DNA of 12,593 nt from an uncultured Lachnospiraceae bacterium (GTDB lineage Bacteria > Bacillota_A > Clostridia > Lachnospirales > Lachnospiraceae), in the NCBI GenBank assembly GCA_947178085.1, contig CAMWWS010000040.1, forward strand, positions 1 to 12,593, in the 5' to 3' direction. The notes beneath the pieces were generated by a model. That model searched no databases and had not been told where the DNA came from. It saw only the letters and a list, made by a program, of their open reading frames with translations. The number at the start of each line of letters is the position of its first letter. Position 1 is the first letter of the stretch. This document shows, one piece after another, positions 12,583 through 12,593 of the stretch. The position numbers were made by a program, and so were the translations under genes.

Positions 12583-12593
12583 CAAAATGACAC

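Larger units (their letters stand above)
11482..12593. other. AT-rich stretch without an intact gene
   Basis: No frame on either strand gives a convincing complete protein. The base composition is visibly poorer in G+C than the operons to the left. It holds an XRE-like fragment (minus), a small hairpin, a frameshifted ORF remnant (plus) and repeats at the right edge, each listed separately. The overall appearance is of degraded accessory DNA next to a mobile-element boundary. Confidence 0.6.

Noticed and set aside
1..12593. CRISPR array, rRNA, tRNA or complete insertion sequence
   Set aside because: I looked for regularly spaced repeats, cloverleaf-like and rRNA-like stretches, transposase frames and terminal inverted repeats. 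None was convincing, although a visual search can miss a tRNA.

Overview
The window looks like a chromosomal segment of an anaerobic, low-to-mid GC Bacillota (Firmicutes) bacterium, probably a gut-type member of the Clostridia or a relative. Supporting signs are strong AGGAGG-type ribosome binding sites, sigma-A-like promoters, a YitT-family membrane protein, a lipoprotein-type (lipobox) ABC binding protein, two MerR regulators of Gram-positive type, and an oxygen-sensitive Fe-S/siroheme enzyme. The genus cannot be fixed from the sequence alone.

Layout. (1) 1-738, plus: the 3' part of a YitT-family gene cut by the window edge, followed by a good intrinsic terminator. (2) 841-3508, plus: a four-gene operon consisting of a MerR regulator with a C-terminal membrane hairpin and zinc ribbon, a 67-aa two-helix PLDc_N-type membrane protein, an ABC ATPase and an ABC-2 permease. 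The promoter has the 19-bp spacer typical of MerR targets and two 13-bp dyads spaced 24 bp apart. The last three genes resemble the Bacillus subtilis yxlE-yxlF-yxlG set in kind and order. (3) 7586-3520, minus: a compact operon for a FecCD/BtuC-type metal-chelate importer (lipoprotein, permease, ATPase) ending in a fused siroheme synthase (CysG type). (4) 10364-7806, minus: one 852-residue polypeptide joining CoA-disulfide reductase, rhodanese, a siroheme/4Fe-4S sulfite or nitrite reductase unit and two ferredoxin clusters. (5) 11374-10511, minus: a MerR/TipAS-type regulator with a textbook 19-bp-spacer promoter and a long leader hairpin. (6) about 11480-12593: an AT-rich stretch with no intact gene, holding what look like gene remnants (an XRE helix-turn-helix fragment and a frameshifted ORF) and short repeats at the right edge that could belong to a mobile-element end.

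How it fits together. Regions 3 and 4 make a plausible sulfur-reduction module. The transporter could bring in iron (as chelate or heme) needed for siroheme and the 4Fe-4S clusters. CysG makes siroheme from uroporphyrinogen III. The 852-aa enzyme is the obvious siroheme consumer, and it also carries an NAD(P)H-dependent persulfide/CoA-disulfide reductase with rhodanese. The operon content and domain order are read directly from the sequence. The substrate of the transporter and the reaction of the fusion enzyme are inference. The MerR-ABC operon of region 2 looks functionally separate, as a possible signal-responsive efflux or envelope-stress cassette.
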